A DNA stretch of 64,000 bases from Arthrobacter sp. fls2-241-R2A-200. Its GTDB lineage: Bacteria; Actinomycetota; Actinomycetes; Actinomycetales; Micrococcaceae. Below the pieces are notes generated by a model. The model saw only the letters and a list, made by a program, of their open reading frames with translations. It was not told where the DNA came from and did no database searches. The DNA lies in the NCBI RefSeq assembly GCF_030209745.1, contig NZ_JARVRJ010000008.1:186001-250000 (forward strand). Direction: 5' to 3'. Each line of letters begins with the position of its first letter. The stretch's first letter is position 1. The translations under genes were made by a program, and so were the position numbers. Below, in pieces: positions 19,886 through 28,885 of the stretch.

Positions 19886-20896
19886 TTAGAGCTCGTCGTC
19901 GCTGAACGCGGCGTCGTCCTCTTCGATGGCTGCGGCACGGGCTGCGAGATCGAAACCGGGAGGGGAGTCCTTGAGGGACAGTCCCAGTTCCACGAGCTTT
20001 GCCTTGACCTCGTCAATGGACTTCGCACCGAAGTTGCGGATGTCCATCAAGTCAGCCTCGGAGCGGGCAACGAGTTCACCCACGGAGTGGATGCCCTCAC
20101 GCTTGAGGCAGTTGTAGGAACGGACCGTGAGGTCCAGATCCTCGATCGGCAGAGCCATGTCAGCTGCCAGGGCAGCGTCGGTGGGCGACGGGCCAATCTC
20201 GATACCTTCAGCTGCGGTGTTCAGCTCACGAGCCAGACCGAACAGTTCCACCAAGGTGGTGCCTGCGGAAGCGACAGCATCGCGCGGAGCGATTGCCTGC
20301 TTGGTCTCGACGTCGACAATGAGCTTGTCGAAGTCGGTGCGCTGCTCAACACGGGTAGCTTCCACGCGGAAAGTTACCTTCATGACCGGCGAGTAGATCG
20401 AGTCAACCGGAATACGGCCGATCTCGGAGTCGCCGGACTTGTTCTGAGCTGCCGAAACGTAGCCACGTCCACGCTCGATGGTCAGTTCGAGTTCGAACTT
20501 GCCCTTCGAGTTCAGGGTGGCAATGTGCAGATCCGGGTTGTGGAATTCGACGCCGGCCGGCGGAGCGATGTCCGCTGCCGTGACGACTCCGGGGCCCTGC
20601 TTGCGCAGGTAAGCAACAACCGGCTCATCGTGCTCGGAGGAAACCGACAGGTTCTTGATGTTCAGGATGATCTCGGTGACATCTTCCTTGACACCCGGAA
20701 CCGTGGTGAACTCGTGCAGCACGCCATCGATCCGGATGCTGGTTACAGCGGCACCGGGAATGGAGGAGAGCAGGGTACGGCGGAGTGAGTTGCCCAGAGT
20801 GTAGCCGAAGCCCGGTTCCAGCGGTTCAATGATGAAACGGGAGCGGTTCTCGGAGACTACTTCTTCGGACAGGGTGGGGCGCTGTGCAATGAGCAC
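19886..20896 (-). CDS. rpoA: DNA-directed RNA polymerase subunit alpha
   Basis: The 336-residue alpha subunit nucleates core assembly through its N-terminal domain (about 1-230; [26 protein letters not shown]) and contacts UP elements and activators through the C-terminal domain (about 250-320; [23 protein letters not shown] in part, then [16 protein letters not shown]). An acidic end ([12 protein letters not shown]) is typical for actinobacteria. It lies between rpsK and rplQ; rpsD, often found here in other bacteria, is absent. Confidence 0.98.
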   Translation of the reverse strand: MLIAQRPTLSEEVVSENRSRFIIEPLEPGFGYTLGNSLRRTLLSSIPGAAVTSIRIDGVLHEFTTVPGVKEDVTEIILNIKNLSVSSEHDEPVVAYLRKQGPGVVTAADIAPPAGVEFHNPDLHIATLNSKGKFELELTIERGRGYVSAAQNKSGDSEIGRIPVDSIYSPVMKVTFRVEATRVEQRTDFDKLIVDVETKQAIAPRDAVASAGTTLVELFGLARELNTAAEGIEIGPSPTDAALAADMALPIEDLDLTVRSYNCLKREGIHSVGELVARSEADLMDIRNFGAKSIDEVKAKLVELGLSLKDSPPGFDLAARAAAIEEDDAAFSDDEL

Positions 20897-21045
20897 TTAG
20901 GTTTCCTTTCGGCGAGCATCCGCTATATGACGCAACACAGGTGGTGGAAATCGGCTTCGGTTTCCAGCCTTGCCGGCCGGGCCATGCTGATGAAGGGTCA
21001 AAACCATTCACAGCAAGGCCCGGCCGGCAGGCAGGGAATACCTAA

Positions 21046-21447
21046 TTAGACGCGGCGACGCTTCGGGGGGCGGCAACCGTTGTGGGCGCTGGGGGTGACG
21101 TCCTGGATGGAGCCAACCTCGAGGCCAGCGGCCTGAAGCGAACGGATTGCGGTTTCGCGTCCGGATCCCGGGCCCTTGACGAATACGTCAACCTTGCGCA
21201 GACCGTGCTCCTGAGCGCGCTTTGCAGCAGCTTCGGCAGCCATCTGGGCAGCAAACGGGGTGGACTTACGGGAGCCCTTGAAGCCAACCTCACCGGCGGA
21301 AGCCCATGAGATGACAGCACCGTTCGGGTCCGTGATGGACACGATGGTGTTGTTGAACGTGCTCTTGATGTGCGCCTGGCCAAGCGCAATATTCTTCTTA
21401 TCCTTGCGACGCGGCTTACGAACCGCTCCACGAGTCTTCGGGGGCAT
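21046..21447 (-). CDS. rpsK: 30S ribosomal protein S11
   Basis: The 133 residues include [35 protein letters not shown] and the C-terminal [21 protein letters not shown] that is nearly invariant. S11 binds the platform and the mRNA exit region. An AGGAG-like SD (TGTAGGAGAAACA) precedes the ATG. It lies between rpsM (51 bp upstream) and rpoA (149 bp downstream). Confidence 0.98.
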   Translation of the reverse strand: MPPKTRGAVRKPRRKDKKNIALGQAHIKSTFNNTIVSITDPNGAVISWASAGEVGFKGSRKSTPFAAQMAAEAAAKRAQEHGLRKVDVFVKGPGSGRETAIRSLQAAGLEVGSIQDVTPSAHNGCRPPKRRRV

Positions 21448-21498
21448 TGTTTCTCCTACAGAAAGTTATCGGGGGAAAACCAGGTCAATCCCGAGGGA

Positions 21499-21876
21499 TT
21501 AACGTCCGGCCTTCTTCTTGCCGGCGACGGTGCGCTTCGGGCCCTTGCGGGTACGAGCGTTGGTCTTCGTACGCTGTCCGCGTACGGGCAGGCCCTTGCG
21601 GTGGCGCAGGCCTTCGTAGCTGCCAATCTCGACCTTGCGGCGGATGTCAGCGGCTACCTCGCGGCGAAGGTCACCCTCAACCTTGTAGTTGCCTTCAATG
21701 TAGTCACGCAGCTGGACCAGCTCGGCGTCAGTCAGGTCCTTGACGCGAACGTCAGCGCTGATGCCGGTGGCAGCCAGGGTTTCGTGTGCACGGGTCTTGC
21801 CCACGCCGTAGATGTAAGTAAGCGCAATTTCCAACCGCTTTTCGCGGGGAATGTCTACGCCAGCGAGACGAGCCAT
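21499..21876 (-). CDS. rpsM: 30S ribosomal protein S13
   Basis: S13 sits in the 30S head and contacts the 50S subunit and P-site tRNA. Starting at the ATG at 21876 ([20 protein letters not shown]) gives the normal 125 residues; the frame is open to 21993 but those residues do not resemble S13. [23 protein letters not shown] is the conserved RNA-binding tail, ending AGKKKAGR. Confidence 0.98.
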   Translation of the reverse strand: MARLAGVDIPREKRLEIALTYIYGVGKTRAHETLAATGISADVRVKDLTDAELVQLRDYIEGNYKVEGDLRREVAADIRRKVEIGSYEGLRHRKGLPVRGQRTKTNARTRKGPKRTVAGKKKAGR

Positions 21877-22070
21877 AGTGGCGGTACTCCTTGAATAAAC
21901 CGGAGGTCGTAGGCAGTACACCCACACGTGCTGTGTGGCCCCAGCCTCCGACCGGGGGTTCGCTGACCAGGCTCTGTCATGCAGTCCTGGCACAGCTTGT
22001 GCTGCCTTTATTTACTTGCGTGGGCTAGCAACCCAGGTTGCCCTTTCGGGCGCTGATTCCCTGGCGGGAA

Positions 22071-22184
22071 TTAGCCCTGGCGCTGCTTGTGGCGCGGGTT
22101 CTCGCAGATCACCATGACCCGGCCATTACGGCGGATCACTTTGCACTTGTCGCAGATCTGCTTGACGCTCGGCTTGACCTTCAT
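22071..22184 (-). CDS. rpmJ: 50S ribosomal protein L36
   Basis: This 37-residue protein reads [20 protein letters not shown] in its first 20 residues and continues through [17 protein letters not shown]. It has the C-terminal zinc-ribbon ligands CDKC, C and H of the Zn-containing (C+) L36 form. It lies between infA and rpsM, its usual position in actinobacteria. Confidence 0.97.
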   Translation of the reverse strand: MKVKPSVKQICDKCKVIRRNGRVMVICENPRHKQRQG

Positions 22185-22256
22185 GGCGTTCCTTTGCGTG
22201 ATTTAGCAGTTGATCTGCTGGAGCAGCTGGGCATTTCTGCCTGGCCGCCCAGCAAT

Positions 22257-22478
22257 TTACTTGTAGCGGTAGACGATACGACCACGTGTGAGGTCGTATG
22301 GGCTTAGCTCCACCACTACGCGGTCCTCTGGGAGAATCCTGATGTAGTGCTGACGCATCTTCCCAGAGATGTGTGCGAGAACAACGTGCTTGTTGGTGAG
22401 CTCAACGCGAAACATCGCGTTGGGCAGCGCCTCAGTCACAACGCCCTCGATCTCAATGACCCCGTCCTTCTTGGCCAT
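22257..22478 (-). CDS. infA: Translation initiation factor IF-1
   Basis: The 73-residue S1/OB-fold protein binds the A site during initiation. [20 protein letters not shown], the [19 protein letters not shown] block and the end GRIVYRYK are canonical. A GCGGAGGGT SD precedes the ATG. It starts the infA-rpmJ-rpsM-rpsK-rpoA-rplQ operon behind an unusually long untranslated leader of about 155 nt and the candidate promoter at 22642-22671. Confidence 0.98.
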   Translation of the reverse strand: MAKKDGVIEIEGVVTEALPNAMFRVELTNKHVVLAHISGKMRQHYIRILPEDRVVVELSPYDLTRGRIVYRYK

Positions 22479-22623
22479 ACCCTCCGCTAACTGTTGTTTG
22501 CCGCCGTCCTCCGGTTAGGCACCGAAGATCCAGCGGACGTTTTTTGTTTGTTTGGTCTTCTTGGGTCCACGACACTCCTGCGCGCGACGCCGATGAAGGC
22601 GACACTGAAAAGGGCGTGGCTGT

Positions 22624-22643
22624 ACAGACAACCAACAGACAAC
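22624..22643 (-). repeat. Direct repeat GTTGTCTGT at the predicted infA start site
   Basis: Two perfect 9-bp copies lie 11 bp apart start-to-start, one helical turn, at 22635-22643 and 22624-22632. They straddle the predicted transcription start. A protein bound here would face both copies on one side of the helix. No regulator is known. Confidence 0.45.
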
Positions 22644-22671
22644 TCTACGCCAATGCGGCATGAATGTTAAA
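22642..22671 (-). promoter_or_regulatory. Candidate infA operon promoter
   Basis: TTTAAC, an 18-bp spacer and TAGAGT read towards infA, immediately after the stop of the P1-family hydrolase gene. Transcription would begin near 22635. Confidence 0.5.
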
Positions 22672-22703
22672 TCCGGCCATGGTAGCGCACCTGTCCGCCG
22701 TCG

Positions 22704-23678
22704 TCACTCCCCTGCGGGCCCGAATGCCGGGAAATCACCGGCCGTGGTCGAGACGCTTTCCGCCGCCATGACGCCGTCGAGGATGGCCAGCCGGGCCGCT
22801 TCCGCAGCTGCGCTTTGCAGGGTGATGAGCGAGATCTGCCGTGCCTGTTCGCTACTGCGGTCAAGTGCGACGCCGCCCGTCGCCAGGGCGAACACGGTAT
22901 CTCCGTCCGCTAGCGTATGGGACGGATCGAGCGCCCGGGCCACGCCTGCGTGTGCCGCAGAGGCAGTCCGCTTGCACTCGGCCACATCCAAGGCTGCGTT
23001 GGTGGCAATCACCACGAGAGTGGTGTTGAGGCCTCCCTGGCCTGGCGCCCCTTGCGTGCTCGGACTCGGGCGCGCACTGGCAGGCGTCAATCCCAGCGGC
23101 GCCCCCAGTGCATTAACTACGGCAATGGCACCCACGGTGACCGGACCTTCGGCGGAGATGTTCTCCAGCGTGAGCGACGAGGTGCCCACCCCGCCCTTGT
23201 ACTGCCCACGGGCTATGACCGCGCCCGTGCCGGCACCGACGTTTCCACGTTCGACGGCGGCGTGGTCCCCTGATGCGAACGCCGCCGCGGCAGCCTGGTA
23301 ACCCATGTCCGCGCCGGGTCGCGCATTCACGTCACCGCCACGCCCGAGGTCAAAGATCGCGGCGGCCGGAACGATCGGCACCACGGTTCCAGGCACTCCG
23401 AACCCTCGGCCCTGTTCCTCGCACCAGAGTTGGGCGCCTGTTGCGGTGGCCAGTCCAAAGGCGCTGCCGCCCGTGAGCACCACGGCGTCAACGGTGGGCA
23501 CGAGCGTTGTGGGATCCAGCGCATCGGTTTCATGCGTCCCGGGGCCGCCCCCGCGCACGTCGACGGAGCCTACCGTTCCGGGCGGAGGAAGGACCACAGT
23601 GACGCCACTGAGCCAGCCGTCGTCGTGCTTCTGCACGTGCCCAACCCGGACGCCCGGTACGTCGGTGATTGCATTCAT
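22704..23678 (-). CDS. P1-family (S58, DmpA/NylC-like) N-terminal-nucleophile hydrolase
   Basis: This 324-residue protein has the DmpA/NylC fold: ITDVPGVRVGHVQ at the start, VVLTGGSAFGLATATG in the middle and, before the candidate autocleavage site, AQGQGG-like linker residues followed by LNTTLVVIATNAAL. By analogy with NylC (cleavage at Asn-Thr) and DmpA (Ser-initiated IVVIATDAPL), cleavage is predicted between N218 and T219, making T219 the nucleophile. Substrates in the family are N-terminal D- or beta-amino acid amides and 6-aminohexanoate oligomers; the substrate here is unknown. ATG 23678 is preferred over GTG 23693 because GGTGGAG lies upstream. It sits between infA and a sugar importer. 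Confidence 0.85.
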   Translation of the reverse strand: MNAITDVPGVRVGHVQKHDDGWLSGVTVVLPPPGTVGSVDVRGGGPGTHETDALDPTTLVPTVDAVVLTGGSAFGLATATGAQLWCEEQGRGFGVPGTVVPIVPAAAIFDLGRGGDVNARPGADMGYQAAAAAFASGDHAAVERGNVGAGTGAVIARGQYKGGVGTSSLTLENISAEGPVTVGAIAVVNALGAPLGLTPASARPSPSTQGAPGQGGLNTTLVVIATNAALDVAECKRTASAAHAGVARALDPSHTLADGDTVFALATGGVALDRSSEQARQISLITLQSAAAEAARLAILDGVMAAESVSTTAGDFPAFGPAGE

Positions 23679-23951
23679 GGCTCCATTCTCCACCGGAGCC
23701 AGAGGCTGTCCACCGGGGAGTCACCATGAGCCGGACGCTCCTCTCACTGGGCAGATCCTGGCGCAAACGGGAGCCGAACCTCATTTCCGAACATGCGGGG
23801 AACGCACGGTAAACAGGCGCGGAAGTGTACGACAACTATCGCTACGCTGGCCGGTTTTGGCGCTACGGCGCTAGTGCGGCGTGATGAGCTGGGCCTGTCC
23901 CGCCGCCCCGATCCGGGAGCCGGCCACCACAATCCAACCCGTGAGCGACTC

Positions 23952-24941
23952 ATGACTACCCGACAGATTCACAGCAGCAACAGCCCTGTGCCTCTCGGCC
24001 AGGCGAACGCCCAGACGCGGACCCCCTCCCGCAGCGACGACGCCGGCCGCAAACGCAATGGCTGGTCGCGCCGCACCCGCAGGGACTTCGTGGTCTTCCT
24101 CGCCCTGGCCTTGCCCAACCTGATATTGATTGGGACGTTCACCTACTGGCCATTGATCAACAACATGTACTACTCCACCCTTGACTGGACCTTGGGCTCC
24201 GCTTCGGCCACGGTGGTGGGCTTCGGGAACTACATCGACTTCTTGACCGGTTCCGATGCTTCCAACGTCCTGGGGACCACCGCCGTCTTCACCCTGGTGA
24301 CCCTGGGTGGCTCGATGGCACTGGGACTCCTGATCGCTGTTGCCCTCAACTCGAAGGTCCGCGGCACCACCTTCGCGCGCTCCGCCGTCTTCGCTCCCTA
24401 CGTTCTGAGCGGCGTCGGAGTCGGCCTTGTCTGGTTGTTCATCTTCGATCCCGGTTACGGCGTGCTCGCTTGGATCCTCCGTGGCTTCGGCCAGCAAAGC
24501 CCGGAATGGATCAATGATCCCCAACTTTCCCTCGTGATGGTCATCATCGTCTACATCTGGAAAAACCTCGGCTACTGCGCTGTCGTGTATCTCGCGGGGC
24601 TGCAGTCGCTTCCCAAAGACGTCATGGAAGCAGCATCGCTGGACGGCGCCAGCGGTCTTCGGCGCTTCGTGAGCATGTCTGTTCCACTGCTCTCCCCCAC
24701 AACGTTCTTCCTGCTGATCACCACGATGCTTAGTTCACTGCAGGCCTTCGACCTCATCCGGATCATGACTCCGCTGGGCGCGGGGACAAGCACCTTGATC
24801 TACGAGGCCTACCTACAGGCTTTCGGGGCCTACAACCGGGCCGGGTACAGCGCCGCCATCTCAGTGGTCCTCTTCGCCCTCCTGCTCATCATCACCGTGC
24901 TCCAGTTGCGGTTCGTCGAACGGAAGGTGCACTACTCGTGA
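23952..24941 (+). CDS. Carbohydrate ABC transporter permease, MalF/UgpA type
   Basis: This 329-residue membrane protein of the CUT1 importer family has six predicted helices after a basic, disordered start (GRKRNGWSRRTRRDF). The cytoplasmic EAA loop is EAASLDGASGLRRFVSMSVPLL (residue block in separate parts), which would dock an ATPase. The ATG at 23952 is chosen over an open frame from 23793 because MTTRQIH follows a GAGCG-like SD and the upstream residues are not permease-like. The stop overlaps the next permease gene by 4 nt (GTGA). Confidence 0.9.
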   Translation: MTTRQIHSSNSPVPLGQANAQTRTPSRSDDAGRKRNGWSRRTRRDFVVFLALALPNLILIGTFTYWPLINNMYYSTLDWTLGSASATVVGFGNYIDFLTGSDASNVLGTTAVFTLVTLGGSMALGLLIAVALNSKVRGTTFARSAVFAPYVLSGVGVGLVWLFIFDPGYGVLAWILRGFGQQSPEWINDPQLSLVMVIIVYIWKNLGYCAVVYLAGLQSLPKDVMEAASLDGASGLRRFVSMSVPLLSPTTFFLLITTMLSSLQAFDLIRIMTPLGAGTSTLIYEAYLQAFGAYNRAGYSAAISVVLFALLLIITVLQLRFVERKVHYS

Positions 24942-25837
24942 GCACGCTGACGCCACAACAGAACACATCTCCGGAGCCGATGGTGGAACGCGCCCGTCCG
25001 TTCTCCCGGAAGAACCTCGTCCAAACACTCGCAGGAGGTTACCTTCCCCTCCTCGTGGCCACGTTGGTGGTGGTCCTACCGTTGTTGTGGATGGTGCTGA
25101 GCTCCCTGAAACAGCCGGGCGAGATCGTCACAACAGACCTCAAGATCTTGCCCCAGGGCGTGAACCTGGAGAACTACCGCGCAGCCATGACCACTGTGCC
25201 GTTCGCCCAGTTCTTCCTCAACAGCCTCATCGTCACCACGGTGGGTTCAACCGTGAAGGTAGTCCTGGCGATCCTCACCGCCTACGCGTTGGTCTTTGTC
25301 CGATTCCCGTTCAAGAACATCATCTTCGTTCTGATCCTCGTGGCGCTGATGGTGCCACCGCAGGTATCCATTCTGCCCAACTACATCCTGATCTCGGGAC
25401 TGGGCGGGAAGAACACGCTTTGGGGAATCATCCTTCCCGGCCTTGGTACAGCCTTCGGCACCTTCTTGCTCCGCCAACATTTCCTGACGCTTCCTGCCTC
25501 CATCCTGGAAGCAGCCGAGATCGACGGCGCAGGCCACTGGCGGCGGCTCTGGCAAGTGGTGGCACCGGTATCGCTTCCCTCCATCGCGACGGTGGCTCTG
25601 GTGACCGTGGTCAGCGAATGGAACGACTACATCTGGCCACTGATCATTACCGACCGCCCTGAAACCATGACCCTTCCGGTGGGCCTGACGCTCCTTCAAA
25701 ACTCTGAAGGAAACGGCGCCGGGTGGGGAATCCTGATGGCCGGCGCCGTTCTGGTGATCATCCCGATCCTCCTCGTCTTCGCGGCACTGCAGCGCTACAT
25801 CGTCGCCGGCCTCACCCAAGGCAGCGTGACCGGCTAG
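24938..25837 (+). CDS. Carbohydrate ABC transporter permease, MalG/UgpE type
   Basis: The 299-residue second permease has six helices and an EAA loop EAAEIDGAGHWRRLWQVVAP near residues 188-207. The GTG start overlaps the previous stop. It forms the heterodimeric channel with its upstream neighbour. No nucleotide-binding subunit is encoded nearby, as in many actinobacterial CUT1 systems that share a MsiK-type ATPase encoded elsewhere. Confidence 0.9.
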   Translation: MSTLTPQQNTSPEPMVERARPFSRKNLVQTLAGGYLPLLVATLVVVLPLLWMVLSSLKQPGEIVTTDLKILPQGVNLENYRAAMTTVPFAQFFLNSLIVTTVGSTVKVVLAILTAYALVFVRFPFKNIIFVLILVALMVPPQVSILPNYILISGLGGKNTLWGIILPGLGTAFGTFLLRQHFLTLPASILEAAEIDGAGHWRRLWQVVAPVSLPSIATVALVTVVSEWNDYIWPLIITDRPETMTLPVGLTLLQNSEGNGAGWGILMAGAVLVIIPILLVFAALQRYIVAGLTQGSVTG

Positions 25838-25894
25838 GCCTCCATCACATCCACCGCATCGATCTACCCCCAAAGATTCTTGAAAGGAAGCATT

Positions 25895-27241
25895 GTGAAC
25901 ACCCAACTTGACCGACGCCACTTCCTGGGCCTCGCAGGCCTTGGCGCCAGCGCTGTTGCCCTCGCGGCCTGTGGCGGCCCCTCGACGTCGGCTCCGGCTG
26001 CAACCGTCGACGCCTCCGCTGTTGACTTCACCGGCGTGAAGCCGGCCGGCTCATTTGATTTCTGGACAAGCCACCCGGGACAGTCCATGGACGTTGAACG
26101 GTCCATCATCGACAAATTCCACGCGAAGTTTCCGGATATCAAGGTGAACCTGGTAACCGCCGGTGCCAACTATGAGGAAATCGCACAGAAATTCCAGACC
26201 TCGCAGGCTGCGAAGTCAACGCTCCCCGGCCTCGTGGTCCTCTCCGACGTCTGGTGGTTCCGCTACTACACCAACGGCAACATCATTGCCTTGGACGGGC
26301 TGCTGAAGCAGTTGAACTTCGCCATGGATGATTTCCAGAAGTCCCTCGTGGCTGACTACAAGTACGCCGACAAGCAGTGGGCGCTTCCCTACGGCCGTTC
26401 CACACCGCTCTTCTATTACAACAAGGACCACTTCAAGGCCGCCGGGCTGCCTGACCGGGCACCGAAGACATGGCAGGAATTCGCGGACTGGGCACCGAAA
26501 CTCCAAGCGGCCTCGGGCGCCAAATACGCCTACATGTATCCCGCCTTGGCCGGTTACGCCGGCTGGACCCTGCAGAACAACCTCTGGGGCTGGGGCGGCA
26601 GCTGGTCCGACGGTTGGAAAATCACCTGCGATTCCACCGAGTCCGTTGCTGCCCTTCAATGGGCACAGGACTCCGTCTACAAGGACAAGTGGGCCGGCGT
26701 CTCCTCGAAGAACGCTGCGGACGATTTCTCAGCAGGTATTACATCGACCACCATCTCCTCCACCGGTGACCTCCTCGGCGTGCTGAAGTCCGCCAAGTTC
26801 AACGTCGGAGTCGGCTTCCTGCCCGGCGGCCCCAAAGCAGCGACGAACGTCTGCCCCACGGGCGGGGCAGGCCTTGGCATCCCCAGCGGTGTCACCAAGG
26901 AAGTGCAGCTGGCAGCTGCCACCTTCCTGAAGTTCATGACGGAACCCGAAAACACCGCAGCATTCTCCGCAGCCACCGGTTACATGCCCACCCGGCTTTC
27001 CGCGGACATGTCCGCCGTCCTTGCCAAGACGCCCCAAATCAAAACGGCAATGGACCAACTCGCCGTTACCCGGGTCCAGGACAACGCGCGCGTGTTCCTT
27101 CCCGGCGCCGACCAAGAGATGGCCAAGGCCGCCGCGAAGATCCTCACCCAGCAAGGTGACGTCAAGGCAACCATGACCGACCTCAAGGGGACGCTGGATG
27201 GGATTTACACCAAGGACGTCAAACCCAAGTTGAAGGCCTGA
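25895..27241 (+). CDS. Extracellular sugar-binding lipoprotein, ABC solute-binding family 1
   Basis: This 448-residue protein starts at a GTG behind GAAAGGAAG. Its N-terminus has a twin-arginine DRRHFLGLAGLG and a lipobox LAAC with Cys26, so it should be exported folded and anchored to the membrane. The mature part has the SBP family 1 pattern (FWTSHPGQSMDVERSIIDKF, LPYGRSTPLFYYNKDHFKAA in parts) and many Trp, common for sugar stacking. It is the last gene of the importer operon and is followed by a 20-bp perfect terminator. The sugar is not deducible. Confidence 0.9.
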   Translation: MNTQLDRRHFLGLAGLGASAVALAACGGPSTSAPAATVDASAVDFTGVKPAGSFDFWTSHPGQSMDVERSIIDKFHAKFPDIKVNLVTAGANYEEIAQKFQTSQAAKSTLPGLVVLSDVWWFRYYTNGNIIALDGLLKQLNFAMDDFQKSLVADYKYADKQWALPYGRSTPLFYYNKDHFKAAGLPDRAPKTWQEFADWAPKLQAASGAKYAYMYPALAGYAGWTLQNNLWGWGGSWSDGWKITCDSTESVAALQWAQDSVYKDKWAGVSSKNAADDFSAGITSTTISSTGDLLGVLKSAKFNVGVGFLPGGPKAATNVCPTGGAGLGIPSGVTKEVQLAAATFLKFMTEPENTAAFSAATGYMPTRLSADMSAVLAKTPQIKTAMDQLAVTRVQDNARVFLPGADQEMAKAAAKILTQQGDVKATMTDLKGTLDGIYTKDVKPKLKA

Positions 27242-27255
27242 TCGAGTCATTAACC

Positions 27256-27299
27256 GGCAGTAGTGGTGGTGCCCACGCCTGGGCACCACCACTACTGCC
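27256..27299 (+). terminator. Terminator of the sugar importer operon
   Basis: A perfect 20-bp stem, GGCAGTAGTGGTGGTGCCCA with its complement, closes on a CGCC loop and is followed by ATTTTT. It is the clearest intrinsic terminator in the window, 15 bp after the binding-protein stop. Confidence 0.9.
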
Positions 27300-27314
27300 A
27301 TTTTTCGTCGCCTG

Positions 27315-28142
27315 CTACGGGATCGGGACTGGCACGACGCCGAGTGGGGCCAAGCGTTCGGCGCCCCCGTCCACTGCGGACAGCACCCAGATGCCCTGTT
27401 CGTGAACTGCTACCGAATGTTCCCACTGGCAGGACCGTTTCCCGTCCGTGGTCACCACTGTCCAGTCGTCCTCCAACGTGGCGGTTTCGATACCGCCACG
27501 AACGAGCATCGGTTCAATCGCCAGGCACAGGCCGGGCCGGACCTTCGGCCCACGGTGTCCGGTGCGGTAATTCAGGACGTCCGGAGCCATGTGCATCTCC
27601 GAACCGATGCCGTGGCCCACATAGTCCTCCAAGATGCCCAGGGGCTTGCCATGGACGGACGACACGTAATCATCGATCGCATTGCCGATGTCACCCACGA
27701 ACTTGCCCGTGGCCAAGGCAGCAATGCCCCGCCACATCGCTTCCTCGGTCACATCCGAGAGCCGCTGGTCTTCAGGATCCGCAGTGCCTACGATGACCGT
27801 CCTGGCGGAGTCAGAGTGCCACCCGTCCACGATGCAGCCACCGTCAATGGAGATGATGTCGCCGTCCTGGAGCACACGGTTCCCTGGGATGCCGTGCACC
27901 ACCTCCTCGTTGACGGAGGTGCAAATGGTAGCGGGGAAGCCGTGGTAGCCGAGGAAGTTCGACTTCGCACCGGCATCGCTCAGCACGGCAGCGAACACCT
28001 CATCAAGGTCTTTGGTGGTGACACCGGCCTTTGCCGCCGCTACCGCGGCGTCCAGTGCACGGCTCAGGACGAGCCCGGCTTGGTGCATGATGCGCATCTG
28101 CTCATTGGTCTTGTACTCAATGCGGGGCTGACCGAACGCCAT
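27315..28142 (-). CDS. map: Methionine aminopeptidase, type I
   Basis: MetAP removes the initiator Met from nascent proteins using a dimetal site. The 275 residues contain the ligand motifs SIDGGCIVDGWHSDSARTV (two Asp), GHGIGSEMHMAPDVLNY (His) and the Glu-bearing CLAIEPMLV and DWTVVTTDGKRSCQWEHSVAV near the end. An AGAGGAG SD precedes the ATG. It follows adk, from which it is separated by a hairpin at 28233-28270, so it may be expressed partly on its own. In related genomes infA usually comes next; here the importer and hydrolase genes intervene. Confidence 0.96.
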   Translation of the reverse strand: MAFGQPRIEYKTNEQMRIMHQAGLVLSRALDAAVAAAKAGVTTKDLDEVFAAVLSDAGAKSNFLGYHGFPATICTSVNEEVVHGIPGNRVLQDGDIISIDGGCIVDGWHSDSARTVIVGTADPEDQRLSDVTEEAMWRGIAALATGKFVGDIGNAIDDYVSSVHGKPLGILEDYVGHGIGSEMHMAPDVLNYRTGHRGPKVRPGLCLAIEPMLVRGGIETATLEDDWTVVTTDGKRSCQWEHSVAVHEQGIWVLSAVDGGAERLAPLGVVPVPIP

Positions 28143-28232
28143 GATCTCCTCTGGATGGTTTACTGCGGGGACCGATCAGGCGCCGCGACTAAGACCATTT
28201 TCCCGTATTGGGGAGCGTGGCCGAAATTAAGG

Positions 28233-28270
28233 AAGGGCGTGCCCTGCACGGTTAGTGCAAAGCACGCCCT
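28233..28270 (-). terminator. Hairpin between adk and map
   Basis: AAGGGCGTGC pairs with GCACGCCCTT around an 18-nt loop that contains a second GTGC. On the minus strand it is followed by CCTTAATTT, a poor U-tail, so it may only attenuate secY-adk read-through into map. Confidence 0.55.
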
Positions 28271-28306
28271 TTTCCTCCGTGGCCAAGGCCGACGGCGGGG
28301 AGCTAC

Positions 28307-28885
28307 TTAGACTGCTTTGGCCGACTCAATGGCTGTGAGGACGCGCTCGGTAACTTCATCGATACCGCCGATGCCATCGACCTTGGTGAGAATTCCGCGC
28401 TCGGCATACTTTGCCACGACCGCTTCAGTCTGACCGTGGTAAAGGTCCAGGCGATGCCGGATAACAGCCTCGTTGTCATCCGAACGGCCAGTTTCCTTCG
28501 CACGGCCCAACAGCCGGGCTACCAGTTCCTCGTCGTCGGCAGTCAGCTGGAGCACGACGTCGAGCTCCTGCTGGCCGTCTGCGAGGATCTGGTCCAGGTA
28601 GTCCACCTGCGCGGTGGTGCGCGGGTAACCGTCCAGCAGGAAGCCATTCTCGGCGTCGGGCTGGCTCAGCCGGTCGCGAACCATGTCGTTCGTGACGCTG
28701 TCCGGAACGAAGTCGCCGGCGTCCATGTACTTCTTCGCTTCGATGCCCAAGGGAGTTTCACCCTTGACGTTGGCGCGGAAGATGTCGCCCGTTGAGATGG
28801 CAACGACGCCGAGCCGCTCGGAAATCCGTTCAGCCTGCGTACCTTTCCCCGAACCGGGAGGTCCTATGATCAGCATTCTCGTCAT
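28307..28885 (-). CDS. adk: Adenylate kinase, short form
   Basis: Adk interconverts ATP + AMP and 2 ADP. The P-loop GPPGSGKGT is at residues 8-16, AMP-binding ISTGDIFRANV and LLDGYPRTTAQVD follow. The LID is the short type (LLGRAKETGRSDDNEAVIRHRL, in parts) without zinc cysteines, giving 192 residues as in other actinobacteria. Its ATG overlaps the secY stop by 4 nt. Confidence 0.97.
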   Translation of the reverse strand: MTRMLIIGPPGSGKGTQAERISERLGVVAISTGDIFRANVKGETPLGIEAKKYMDAGDFVPDSVTNDMVRDRLSQPDAENGFLLDGYPRTTAQVDYLDQILADGQQELDVVLQLTADDEELVARLLGRAKETGRSDDNEAVIRHRLDLYHGQTEAVVAKYAERGILTKVDGIGGIDEVTERVLTAIESAKAV

